Below are positions 1 to 6,922 of a DNA stretch of 9,951 nucleotides, in pieces. The stretch lies in assembly GCA_041648505.1 (NCBI GenBank), contig JBAZOY010000077.1, forward strand, positions 1 through 9,951, read 5' to 3'. Origin of the DNA: JBAZOY01 sp041648505. GTDB lineage: Bacteria; Desulfobacterota; Syntrophia; Syntrophales; CG2-30-49-12. Numbering within the stretch: the stretch's first letter is position 1; each line of letters starts with the position of its first letter. A program made the position numbers and the translations under genes. The notes beneath the pieces are model-generated. The model was not told the DNA's origin. It ran no database searches and saw only the letters and a list, made by a program, of their open reading frames with translations.

Positions 1-1
1 A

Positions 2-1105
2 AATGTGGAGATGGTAAAAGGAATTACCGTGGATATTGAAGTTCCCGCAGAGGCGGAGATCGTTCTCGAAGGTTACGTCCTCCCTGAAGAAAGGAGGATA
101 GAAGGACCATTCGGCGATCATACGGGGTATTATTCTCTCCAGGACGAATATCCTGTCTTTCACGTAACCGCGATAACCCACAGGAAAAATGCCGTTTACA
201 GCGCTACGGTCGTTGGCCGCCCACCTATGGAAGACTGCTATCTGGCCAAAGCAACGGAGATGATATTCCTCCCCATGCTGCAGAAGATCATGCCGGAAAT
301 CGTGGATTATGTTATGCCCTGGGAAGGCGTTTTTCATAATATTACTATTGTCGCAATTGATAAAGAATATCCCGGACACCCGAAGAAAATTATACACGGC
401 CTTTGGGGAATGGGGCAGATGAGCTTCTGCAAGATGATCGTTGTAGTGGAAAGTACTGCCGACCTTGACGACCTGAAGGGACTTTTTACAAAGATCCTGA
501 CCACAATTGACTTAAAGAGCGATATTGTTATTACTGAAGGGATACTGGATGCCCTGGATCATTCGGCGCCAAATCCCCTCTTTGGTGGAAAAATAGGGAT
601 TGACGCCACGGAAAGAATCAGCGGAGACGTGGCCAGGGAAATTGGAAGCCCGGATCGTGACGGTGGTGACTTTCCTTCGCAGGAAGAGATACTCAGTGAG
701 CTGAAAATCATTGACGGAAGCTTTATCTCCTGCCGGGTGCCATTTACATCAGTAGCACACCCCCTTATTCTCCTGAAGGTGGATAAAGGTCCCGGGAAAA
801 ACGGCCCCTTTTTTACCGAGCAGATTTTCCGCGCCAAAACAATCCCACCGCAAAGTATTACTGTCCTATATGATGCGGATATTGATCTTCAAGATAATTC
901 TCTTCTTCTGTGGAAAGCATTCAATAACGTTGATCCCCTGAGGGACATTACTATCAGGACCAATCAAGCGGTTATTGATGCGACTAAAAAGGGACAAGAC
1001 GATGGTCATCTGCGGCCATGGCCGGATGATGTTGTGATGACAAGAGAAATCAAGAAAAGAGTTACGGCAAGAATAGATGAACTGGGGCTTTCCAGAGTTT
1101 TTTAA
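2..1105 (+). CDS. UbiD-family prenylated-FMN-dependent decarboxylase, C-terminal part (5' end outside window)
   Basis: The reading frame is open to the left edge (the codon at 2-4 is in frame), so the GTG at 5 is not taken as the start; the N-terminal part, including the conserved Arg of the catalytic triad, is missing. Numbering from position 5, the UbiD signature lies at residues 28-43: two glutamates five apart (E28, E33) followed by GPFGDHTGYY, matching the catalytic Glu pair of UbiD/Fdc enzymes. Further family motifs are GRPPMEDCYLAKATE (72-86) and a C-terminal NNVDPLRDI stretch. UbiD enzymes use prenylated FMN made by UbiX to (de)carboxylate aromatic or alpha,beta-unsaturated acids. The motifs resemble the menaquinone-type (futalosine pathway) branch, but an aromatic-acid (de)carboxylase of anaerobic degradation is also possible. 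No ubiX is present here. The family call is firm; the substrate is not known. Confidence 0.93.
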   Translation, partial: NVEMVKGITVDIEVPAEAEIVLEGYVLPEERRIEGPFGDHTGYYSLQDEYPVFHVTAITHRKNAVYSATVVGRPPMEDCYLAKATEMIFLPMLQKIMPEIVDYVMPWEGVFHNITIVAIDKEYPGHPKKIIHGLWGMGQMSFCKMIVVVESTADLDDLKGLFTKILTTIDLKSDIVITEGILDALDHSAPNPLFGGKIGIDATERISGDVAREIGSPDRDGGDFPSQEEILSELKIIDGSFISCRVPFTSVAHPLILLKVDKGPGKNGPFFTEQIFRAKTIPPQSITVLYDADIDLQDNSLLLWKAFNNVDPLRDITIRTNQAVIDATKKGQDDGHLRPWPDDVVMTREIKKRVTARIDELGLSRVF

Positions 1106-1152
1106 AAAGTGCCGGTCATAATTTCAGCAACGAATATTCTTTTCAGTAGCAT

Positions 1153-1188
1153 TTCAAGCTTGAATCCTATCAATCTTTCTGGTAGAAA
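1153..1188 (+). promoter_or_regulatory. Possible promoter with overlapping 12-bp palindrome upstream of the radical SAM gene
   Basis: TTGAAT (1160-1165) and TAGAAA (1183-1188) are 17 bp apart, each matching four of six sigma-70 consensus bases. A perfect palindrome TTCAAGCTTGAA (1153-1164) overlaps the -35 element and could be an operator. It lies in the 115-bp gap before the gene starting at 1221. The assignment rests on pattern only and is weak. Confidence 0.3.
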
Positions 1189-1220
1189 ATAAGCATTCAA
1201 ATATGGGAGGAAATGTATTC

Positions 1221-2171
1221 ATGAAAGTCTTGGCCTCAACTGGAAGAGAAGATGTAGCAATGGTTTATATGGCTGAGACTGGGCAGGGAAAACTGGTAGA
1301 GTTTGTGGAATCTATCCAACCACCGCTACCTAGAGAAAAAAAGTGGGTTCTGATCGTCTCTACTCTGGTTGGTTGTCCTGTGGGATGCCGCATGTGTGAC
1401 GCAGGCAGCTATTACGAAGGAAAATTATCCCGAGAAGATATCTTCGACCAGATAGATTTCCTGGTGAAAAAGAGGTTTCCTGATGGCAGTGTCCCGGTGG
1501 AGAAATTTAAAATTCAGTTTGCCAGAATGGGAGAGCCTTCCCTGAATTTAAATACCCTTGATGTTCTCGAAGAACTTCCTCACCGCTACAACGCTGCAAG
1601 TCTGATTCCTTCTCTTTCTACTGTTGCCCCCTCAGGAACTGATAGATTTTTTTACAGACTTCTGGAGATAAAGAGAAAAAATTACTCCGGAGGTCGGTTT
1701 CAGCTCCAGTTTTCCATCCATACAACAGATGAAAAACTGAGGAACTATTTGATTCCGGTAAAAAAATGGGATTTCGCTGCGGTAGCTGAATATGGAAAAG
1801 AATTCTACGAAAAGGATGACAGAAAAGTTACTTTAAACTTTGCCCTCGCGGAAAATATGCCGGTTGATCCGGGAATTCTTCTAAAATATTTCGACCCCGA
1901 TAAATTCTTAATCAAGATAACTCCGATAAACCCCACTCATCAGGCCCTGAAAAACAAACTTTCTTCTTATATCGATCCCTACCAGGATGAAAAGAAGGAT
2001 GACCGTTTAGTCGAAGAACTTCGTGCCGCCGGTTATAAACTGATCGTCAGTATCGGCGAAGTCGAAGAAAATCGTATCGGCAGCAACTGCGGCCAGTATG
2101 TCATGAGACATTTAAAAGCGGCGAAAGATATCAAAAACGGGTATACATATAGCACTCAAAACTATTCTTAA
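1221..2171 (+). CDS. Compact RlmN-like radical SAM protein lacking the resolving cysteine
   Basis: The start is placed at ATG 1221 because GGGAGG (1205-1210) precedes it by 10 nt; the earlier in-frame ATG at 1203 has no ribosome binding site. The product is 316 aa, shorter than RlmN (about 380), and lacks RlmN's N-terminal accessory domain. Visible motifs: the 4Fe-4S/SAM motif CX3CX2C at C52, C56, C59; the glycine-rich ARMGEPSLN at 101-109, like MGMGEPLLN of RlmN; SIHTTDEKLR at 165-174, like the SLHAPNDELR strand; KITPINPT, like the LIPWNP loop; and CGQ at C290, matching E. coli RlmN C355, which carries the methyl group. Position I45, seven residues before the first cluster Cys, corresponds to RlmN C118 and is not Cys. 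Radical SAM chemistry is clear, and methyl transfer to an RNA or other substrate is inference. I recall close relatives as conserved, uncharacterised proteins of anaerobes. Confidence 0.85.
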   Translation: MKVLASTGREDVAMVYMAETGQGKLVEFVESIQPPLPREKKWVLIVSTLVGCPVGCRMCDAGSYYEGKLSREDIFDQIDFLVKKRFPDGSVPVEKFKIQFARMGEPSLNLNTLDVLEELPHRYNAASLIPSLSTVAPSGTDRFFYRLLEIKRKNYSGGRFQLQFSIHTTDEKLRNYLIPVKKWDFAAVAEYGKEFYEKDDRKVTLNFALAENMPVDPGILLKYFDPDKFLIKITPINPTHQALKNKLSSYIDPYQDEKKDDRLVEELRAAGYKLIVSIGEVEENRIGSNCGQYVMRHLKAAKDIKNGYTYSTQNYS

Positions 2172-2188
2172 TAATACTTAGGACCGTT

Positions 2189-2210
2189 ATAAGGGAGGCC
2201 CTACCCTTAT
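2189..2210 (+). other. Short perfect inverted repeat between the radical SAM and cooC-like genes
   Basis: ATAAGGG (2189-2195) and CCCTTAT (2204-2210) form a 7-bp stem with an 8-nt loop, 18 bp after the radical SAM stop codon. No T-run follows directly, so it is a poor intrinsic terminator; it could protect a 3' end or act as an operator for the downstream gene. Confidence 0.35.
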
Positions 2211-2253
2211 CCCTATCCAATAGAGCTTTTTAAATAAAAGCAGCGGAGGCGAT

Positions 2254-2991
2254 ATGAAATTAGCAGTGGCAGGAAAAGGTGGCGTGGGAAAAACATCCGT
2301 TACGGCATGGATAGGAGACTATCTTGCCCGCCGGGGAGAAGATGTCTGGCTGGTAGATGCCGACACTGCTCTTTCCCTCGGACAGGCACTGGGTCTGCCC
2401 GAATCAGAGATTCCCGCACCGTTGATCCAGGAAAAAGACCTCATCAGCCAACGCGTGGGAGATAGTGTAATCCGCCTGAATCCAGAAGTAAAAGACCTCC
2501 CGGAACACCTCGCAAAGCGGGTACAAAATCTCAATCTCCTTGTTATGGGCAGCATCAGTGCTGCCGGTGGCGGCTGCGCCTGTGCGGCTAATGCTCTGCT
2601 GAAAGCCTTGCTGGCTCATCTTATCATTCAGCGCAAACAATGGGTTATAGTTGATCTCGAAGCAGGAGTGGAACATCTGGGACGCGGTACGGTAAAATCT
2701 GTTGATGGCCTGATCGTAGTCAGTGAGCCGAGCATGAGGAGTCTACAAACAGCTGCCCATATCAGTACAATGGCCCGGGATATGGGTCTGACCCGTCAGG
2801 CATTAATCGTGAATCGAGCCCCCAATGATTTTAAACTCCCGGAAATTGATGGTTTGCCCCCTCTCGTGGCCACTATTGGCTGTCTTCCCTCTCTCGCCAG
2901 TCGGCAATTAAACGCCTCTTCGGTCCTTAACCTTGATGAACGGGATGAACTTGACCAGGCTATTGCTAAAGTACTGGCCGAACTTAGTTAG
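2254..2991 (+). CDS. cooC: CooC-type P-loop ATPase (CO dehydrogenase nickel-insertion accessory protein)
   Basis: This is a 245-aa MinD/ParA-superfamily ATPase with a deviant Walker A motif GKGGVGKTS (7-15, both signature lysines K8 and K13), a switch region DADTALSLGQALG (35-47), the CxC pair C108-x-C110 in GGGCACAANALLKALL, and a Walker B-like VIVDLEAGVEHLGRGT (131-146). The CxC motif, at the dimer interface and binding nickel or zinc in characterised CooC proteins, separates CooC from general ParA proteins, and the length matches (about 250 aa). CooC uses ATP to help load Ni into the C-cluster of CO dehydrogenase in the cytoplasm. GGAGG (2245-2249) precedes ATG 2254. The usual DADP motif is DADT here. 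No CO dehydrogenase gene is visible in the window, so the client is inferred; several CooC paralogues per genome are common, and this could serve another metalloenzyme. Confidence 0.88.
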   Translation: MKLAVAGKGGVGKTSVTAWIGDYLARRGEDVWLVDADTALSLGQALGLPESEIPAPLIQEKDLISQRVGDSVIRLNPEVKDLPEHLAKRVQNLNLLVMGSISAAGGGCACAANALLKALLAHLIIQRKQWVIVDLEAGVEHLGRGTVKSVDGLIVVSEPSMRSLQTAAHISTMARDMGLTRQALIVNRAPNDFKLPEIDGLPPLVATIGCLPSLASRQLNASSVLNLDERDELDQAIAKVLAELS

Positions 2992-3303
2992 CTAGATATC
3001 CGGATCCGGTTGCCAGACGATAAATTTTTTATTATAAGCGACAACAAGCTTCAGGGGGAAATCCCGGAAAGGAGATGTCCGGAAATTCGTCCCCTAAACT
3101 CGCGTCCCCTGAGCACCCATGTGAATTAGGGATGAGTGGAGCTTCGCCGGCAAAACGATTCGAAATGAGCCAGCCGGGACTGTCTACGCACTGAAGAGAA
3201 GGAAAAGATAACTATGAAGAGAAGTTGCCAATTGCTCGAATGACTTACTTATTTCCAAATGGACATCCCCGATTTTTCCCCACTGAAACATAGGAAGCAC
3301 ATT
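2992..3303. other. Non-coding gap of about 310 bp with hairpins
   Basis: I see no convincing gene. The stretch begins with the perfect palindrome CCGGATCCGG (3000-3009), followed by an AT-rich run with six Ts (3025-3030) that might help end cooC transcription, then GTCCCCT-type repeats (entered separately), then CCGGC...GCCGG around 3150-3178. A nine-codon mini-ORF (ATG 3214, product MKRSCQLLE) follows a purine-rich stretch, but nothing shows that it is expressed. No known riboswitch motif was recognised. Confidence 0.4.
3053..3110. repeat. Hairpin and tandem GTCCCCT repeats (REP-like)
   Basis: AGGGG (3053-3057) can pair with CCCCT (3091-3095), and CCGGA (3064-3068) with TCCGG (3078-3082), giving an interrupted hairpin. 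CGTCCCCT occurs twice, at 3088-3095 and 3103-3110, 15 bp apart. The second copy shares GTCCCCTGA with 9662-9670, in the other large gap of the window. GGGGAC-type repeats often accompany REP-associated transposases in environmental genomes; that link is from memory, and no such transposase is present here. Confidence 0.35.
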
Positions 3304-5244
3304 ATGATTAACAAGAAGATTTCAACTATGTTTTTGGTCATTTTGTTAGCCGCTTTTGCATTTGAGGCATGGGCAGGGCCGCTGGTATGGGGGCCACAAA
3401 AATGTATAAGGGATACCGGCCCGCCTGTTCCAATAACGGAAACCTTTACTATTGAAAAGCCCATGGGGAAGTTCTGGCTTCAAGTTGGAAATGGCGGGCA
3501 CATCAAGAGGCCGGATATAAAACCCGGAGCTGTGGAACCTGTAAATCAGGCAAGCAGCGCCTATATCAAGTTAAACGGTGTGGAGGTAGTAGGACCAGAT
3601 GATCTGAACCAGAATATCTACGGTTTCACAAAGGACATAACCCTTCAGGCAAATAACACCATAGAGGTTGAGGTAAGAGGGAAACCTGAAAGTTATATTA
3701 CAGTGGAGATAAGAAAGGCTGAGTCGAATGTGACTGTGGGGAACAAAAATTATGACCTCCGTAGTCTCAATATGAAAGACCAGATTGTTTTGTGGTGGTC
3801 AAGCGAGGAAAGGGCAAGCAGGTATGTAATTTATAAGGCATATTCTATTGATGGCCCCTGGACTGAATGGGGAAGCGGTTATGCAGGAGAACCTATGAAC
3901 GAAGTTGATATTACCTCCGAAGCTGAGACAAGAGACCTCTGCTATAAGATAGAGGCGCTGGATAGTAGCGGTAAGGTTATAAGGCGATATGAGCCAATCT
4001 GTGTCCCAAAATGGCAGACAGAAGAAAGCGCCTTGCCGCTGACTATGGAAAACTTGTCAGATACTAGTGTTGAACCGGCAATTGCCGGTTCAACACAGAC
4101 CTCATCCGCCTCTTATAATGACATGTGCCTGAGTGATAATGATTTTACAAATACTTCAACAATGAGCTATGAGGATATAAAGAAGTTCCTTCAGGATAAG
4201 GATAGCTTTTTAAAAGAAGATGGTGTTAAAGATGTGAACGGGCATGTCTTCGATCCGACAGAGTTCATAGACTTCGCAGCTCAGACATATGGGATAAACC
4301 CACAAGTACTCTTGACTACGCTACAAAAAGAAAGTGGTGCAGTGAGGACACCACTCCGTTTACCAGTTAAAGACCTGAAACACATTATGGGTTATAGTAA
4401 ACCCAGTACTATAACAGATCAAATCCTGGATGGAACTGCCCAGATGAGGAGGGACTTTGACCGGCTCTCTAATGGTCAGCCAACAGCAGGCGAATGGCAA
4501 AAAGGAGTCACAAAAAACAGTTTAGACCCATTACCAGTAACCCCTGCCAATAAGGCAGTTGCTGTATTGTTTTCTTATACCCCCTGGGTAGGACAAGAAT
4601 GGGGTGGCAGAAAAGGCGGCAATGCCCTTTTCTGCCAAGTATGGAAGGATTTTGGTTTCTTTAAACCCACTGATTGCGGCGCTTCTAAAATCTGCTACAC
4701 AACCCGGCAAATGTACGTTAATCAAACGCAGACGCTTACAGTAACTAATCCTGTCCCAGGAACCACTTACACATGGAATGTCGCGAGCGGCGGTGGGAGC
4801 ATATCTCCTACCACCGGAACATCGGTTTCTTACACTGCGCCAGCCTCAAATCCTAATTGTTACCTTAATCCCAATATCCAGATGAGCGCGGAAGGGGCTG
4901 TATGCGATACCCTGAAGATTGCGGTAACTAAAGTAGTCACTGGTGGAGCATATCGAACGAATTATCTTTGTGCTTCAGATGATGGTTCTGATCCGGTGCC
5001 ATGCAATTTCTGTCTGTGTCTCTGCGATGAATGGGATGTGTATGGATGTGATAATCAATTTTTGTATCGTTATGACTTAGGCGGCTGGTTTGTATGTGGT
5101 TGCGGTGTTATAGAAACAAACTGGCCGTATTTTTGTGCTCTGGGAACGGTATGCCCTATGGGAGGGACTTGTGTCGATCCGACCGATGTACGAACGCCGG
5201 CTCAAAAAAATGCCGGTTGTTGCCCGGCGGAATTATTACCCTAA
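3304..5244 (+). CDS. Secreted multidomain protein with lysozyme-like domain and Cys-rich tail
   Basis: The start is placed at ATG 3304 (AGGAAG at 3292-3297, 6-nt spacer), which puts a signal peptide at the N-terminus: basic MINKK, a hydrophobic core, then AWA|GP cleavage after residue 24. The upstream in-frame ATG at 3259 would add 15 hydrophilic residues. The product is 646 aa. Layout by approximate residue: a beta-rich domain (25-140, with SAYIKLNGVEVVGP); an FN3-like domain (155-235, with VLWWSSEERASRYVIYKAY); a linker (236-315); a lysozyme/SLT-like helical domain (316-452, with FAAQTYGINPQVLLTTLQKESG, where E343 is the candidate catalytic acid, and the LFSYTPWVG and NALFCQVWKDFG segments); an Ig-like domain (465-545); and a tail (556-646) with 13 cysteines. 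It is probably exported across the inner membrane and may be cell-surface or periplasmic. Glycan cleavage is inferred from fold-like motifs only. Neighbouring genes give no functional clue. Confidence 0.8.
   Translation: MINKKISTMFLVILLAAFAFEAWAGPLVWGPQKCIRDTGPPVPITETFTIEKPMGKFWLQVGNGGHIKRPDIKPGAVEPVNQASSAYIKLNGVEVVGPDDLNQNIYGFTKDITLQANNTIEVEVRGKPESYITVEIRKAESNVTVGNKNYDLRSLNMKDQIVLWWSSEERASRYVIYKAYSIDGPWTEWGSGYAGEPMNEVDITSEAETRDLCYKIEALDSSGKVIRRYEPICVPKWQTEESALPLTMENLSDTSVEPAIAGSTQTSSASYNDMCLSDNDFTNTSTMSYEDIKKFLQDKDSFLKEDGVKDVNGHVFDPTEFIDFAAQTYGINPQVLLTTLQKESGAVRTPLRLPVKDLKHIMGYSKPSTITDQILDGTAQMRRDFDRLSNGQPTAGEWQKGVTKNSLDPLPVTPANKAVAVLFSYTPWVGQEWGGRKGGNALFCQVWKDFGFFKPTDCGASKICYTTRQMYVNQTQTLTVTNPVPGTTYTWNVASGGGSISPTTGTSVSYTAPASNPNCYLNPNIQMSAEGAVCDTLKIAVTKVVTGGAYRTNYLCASDDGSDPVPCNFCLCLCDEWDVYGCDNQFLYRYDLGGWFVCGCGVIETNWPYFCALGTVCPMGGTCVDPTDVRTPAQKNAGCCPAELLP
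4067..4096. repeat. Perfect 30-bp palindrome inside the secreted-protein gene
   Basis: The half-site GTGTTGAACCGGCAA (4067-4081) is followed immediately by its exact reverse complement (4082-4096), with no spacer or mismatch. It falls in the linker between the FN3-like and lysozyme-like domains and encodes roughly SVEPAIAGST (residues 255-264), so the frame is preserved. It could be a small palindromic insertion, a protein or recombinase binding site, or an mRNA hairpin. Confidence 0.9.
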
Positions 5245-5406
5245 ATAGACATAGTCAGAAATGCCTGATGTATAGAGTAATCACATCTTACCGGTTCATT
5301 CAGCGGAAGGCCGTCAATCGCACCCACGTCTTGTGTCAGTTGCTCATAATAAAATATAGGTATAGAAGACTATCTGAGCATAACTAAATGTGCTAAAAAG
5401 CTATTC

Positions 5407-5718
5407 ATGACAATAACTAACAAGTACATAAAGCGTTCAAGAATTTCTGAGGCCAAATTTCTAGAGTTTATCAAGTATTTTTCTCTGGATTTGGACGCTT
5501 ATAAAATTGCTTTTTTGACTGGTTTAAATCGCAATACCGTTAATCGTTATTTGCTCCTTATTAGAAAAATGATTGCCGAATTCGTTGAGCAATTATCTCC
5601 CTTTTCTGGAGAAATCGAAGTAGACGAATCATACTTCGGAGTCAGGCGTATAAAGGGGAAACGTGGGCCGGGTAAAGTGATCTATTATGGCAGGGAACTT
5701 GATCGACAGTGTATTTAA
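5407..5718 (+). pseudogene. IS1595-family transposase remnant (N-terminal part only)
   Basis: The 103-aa product matches the start of ISXO2-like DDE transposases: a helix-turn-helix region with FLTGLNRNTVNRYLLLIRK (36-54), then SPFSGEIEVDESYFGVRRIKGKRG (64-87), in which D73 is the first catalytic aspartate. After about residue 90 the similarity I recognise ends and the frame closes at RELDRQCI; the second Asp and final Glu of the catalytic triad, more than half of the usual protein, are absent. The element is therefore dead, cut by a deletion or recombination near 5680-5700. I could not identify terminal inverted repeats on either side; the 162 bp before it hold no gene. It marks past insertion activity between the secreted-protein gene and the next small gene. 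Confidence 0.85.
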
Positions 5719-5776
5719 TAATTAACAATTAATACAGCCCTCGGTGATACCTGCCCTTTTACCAAGAGAGGTGATA

Positions 5777-6103
5777 ATGAAAGAGTGTCCCTTCTGTGCT
5801 GAAGAAATTCAAGACAACGCTATAAAGTGTAAACACTGCGGTGAGTTTCTGGATGCCTTCCAACACCCGCGCATCACAGAGGAAAAGATTCCCTGGTATT
5901 TCCGAAAATCCTTTATTATCATCGCCGTCAGTTGTGTAGGGCCTTTGGCGTTGCCCCTGATTTGGTTTCGTCCACAAACGGCGCGGGCATGGAAGATCGG
6001 ACTCACAATTGTAATCCTTATTCTCAGTTGGATCTTGTTCCAGGCCACGATGGAATCCATTCGTGTTCTTAAGGGTTATTACAGACTAATTGGTGGCCTA
6101 TAA
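5777..6103 (+). CDS. Small zinc-ribbon membrane protein
   Basis: ATG 5777 is chosen because AGAGGTG (5767-5773) lies just upstream; the longer frame from 5744 has no ribosome binding site and starts before the motif. The 108-aa product opens with a zinc ribbon, CPFC at 4-7 and CKHCG at 18-22, followed by a short polar linker and two hydrophobic segments, about 43-62 (IIIAVSCVGPLALPLIWF) and 71-90 (KIGLTIVILILSWILF). The chain ends in RVLKGYYRLIGGL. This is the layout of a widespread family of small inner-membrane proteins whose zinc ribbon would face the cytoplasm. No function is established that I know of; metal-dependent sensing or protein interaction is only a guess. It is intact, although it sits between a dead transposase and a frameshifted gene. 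Confidence 0.8.
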   Translation: MKECPFCAEEIQDNAIKCKHCGEFLDAFQHPRITEEKIPWYFRKSFIIIAVSCVGPLALPLIWFRPQTARAWKIGLTIVILILSWILFQATMESIRVLKGYYRLIGGL

Positions 6104-6121
6104 AATGCCCGAATAGAACAA

Positions 6122-6180
6122 ATCAACAAACACCGCGATGACTTACGCCATGGCTTTATGTAAGTCTGCATGGTGTTGAT
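6122..6180. repeat. Imperfect 59-bp hairpin downstream of the zinc-ribbon gene
   Basis: The outer arms ATCAAC (6122-6127) and GTTGAT (6175-6180) pair. After a 4-nt AAAC bulge, ACC pairs with GGT. A symmetric 5-nt internal loop (GCGAT/TGCAT) follows, then GACTTAC (6140-6146) pairs with GTAAGTC (6160-6166). The apical loop contains the palindrome GCCATGGC. It starts 18 bp after the stop codon. It is too irregular and lacks a T-run for a standard terminator; an RNA structure or recombination-site-like fold is possible. Confidence 0.55.
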
Positions 6181-6215
6181 AATTCTTGTAAATTGGTAGT
6201 TCTTCGAGTATGACG

Positions 6216-6245
6216 CCCGGTACGGGTTACCCCTGTGTTAACCCG
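6216..6245 (+). promoter_or_regulatory. Competing short hairpins before the nitroreductase gene
   Basis: CGGG at 6223-6226 can pair either with the upstream CCCG (6216-6219, 3-nt loop) or, as CGGGTTA (6223-6229), with the downstream TAACCCG (6239-6245, 9-nt loop). The two structures exclude each other, as in attenuators, but no T-run follows. It lies 23 bp before the ATG and may be an operator or leader structure. Confidence 0.3.
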
Positions 6246-6268
6246 GACTATTAAAGGTAATTTCCGAT

Positions 6269-6876
6269 ATGTTAACCACAAAAGAAGCAATAGAGACGCG
6301 AAGAAGCATACGTAAATATAAGCCGGATGCGATACCTGATGAGCATATCAGAGAGTTGCTTAATTCGGCTCGACTTGCACCTTCGGGCTGTAATGCACAG
6401 CCATGGAGATTCAAAATCGTAAGAGAAGAGGATGTTAAGACCAAGTTGGCCGAGGCAGCCTATGATCAGGCTTTTATTGCCCAGGCCCCCATTGTAATTG
6501 TTTGTTGTGCCGATATTCAGGGATATATTGATGGTACGGTATCTGGTGTACAAGATCTTGGTAATATCGGAGCTATTGAGGACAGGATTATCACAATACT
6601 TGAGGAAAAAACCAAGAATCTGGAAACAATTGATATTAATGAACTGGGGCCTCGAATTGCGGTGAATGTTGCGATTGCAATTGAACATATTGTATTGAGA
6701 GCCCTGGACTTTGGCTTGGAAGTTGCTGGATTCGTTTGCTTGATGAGCAGAAGGTAAAAGAGCTGTTTGGATGGAGTGATAGTATTTATGTGGTTGCCCT
6801 TCTTCCTATCGGCTACCCGGCAGAATTTCCTGAAGTTAGAAAAAGATTAAAGCTTGATGACATCTTAATCGACTGA
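6269..6876 (+). pseudogene. Nitroreductase-family protein, broken by a -1 frameshift
   Basis: The first frame (from ATG 6269) carries nitroreductase-fold, FMN-binding motifs RRSIRKY (11-17) and SARLAPSGCNAQPWRF (33-48) and runs in family register to ALDFGLEV, then turns into a short nonsense tail ending at 6757. The next frame, from TGC at 6724, continues the family C-terminus: CWIRLLDEQKVKELFG, then YVVALLPIGYPAEFPE, ending at TGA 6874-6876. One base is missing at about 6722-6724; with it restored the protein would be about 202 aa, a normal length. Such enzymes are NAD(P)H-dependent flavin reductases of varied substrate. The site is not a classic slippery sequence, so a pseudogene or an assembly or sequencing error is likelier than programmed shifting. 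Upstream, AAAGGT (6253-6258) is a weak ribosome binding site. Confidence 0.88.
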
Positions 6877-6922
6877 ATTTATAATTCGTCCCTCCCTGCC
6901 CTGCCTAATCCCGTAACGTCTC

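Noticed and set aside
3000..3030. Palindrome CCGGATCCGG followed by a T-run as a terminator of the cooC-like gene
   Set aside because: The palindrome has no loop and lies about 15 bp before the Ts, so it does not form a proper intrinsic terminator.
3120..3200. Possible riboswitch (c-di-GMP or cobalamin type) before the secreted-protein gene
   Set aside because: Conserved core motifs of these classes were not found; only weak stems are visible.
5094..5387. Plus-strand frame overlapping the end of the secreted-protein gene
   Set aside because: It starts inside the Cys-rich tail in another frame, has no ribosome binding site and an implausible composition.
6272..6688. Open frame of 138 codons on the minus strand opposite the nitroreductase gene
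   Set aside because: The plus strand carries clear family motifs throughout; the antisense product resembles nothing and is Cys/Ile/Asn-biased as shadows are.
6722..6726. Programmed frameshift in the nitroreductase gene
   Set aside because: No slippery heptamer, no clear downstream stimulatory structure, and no known recoding in this family.
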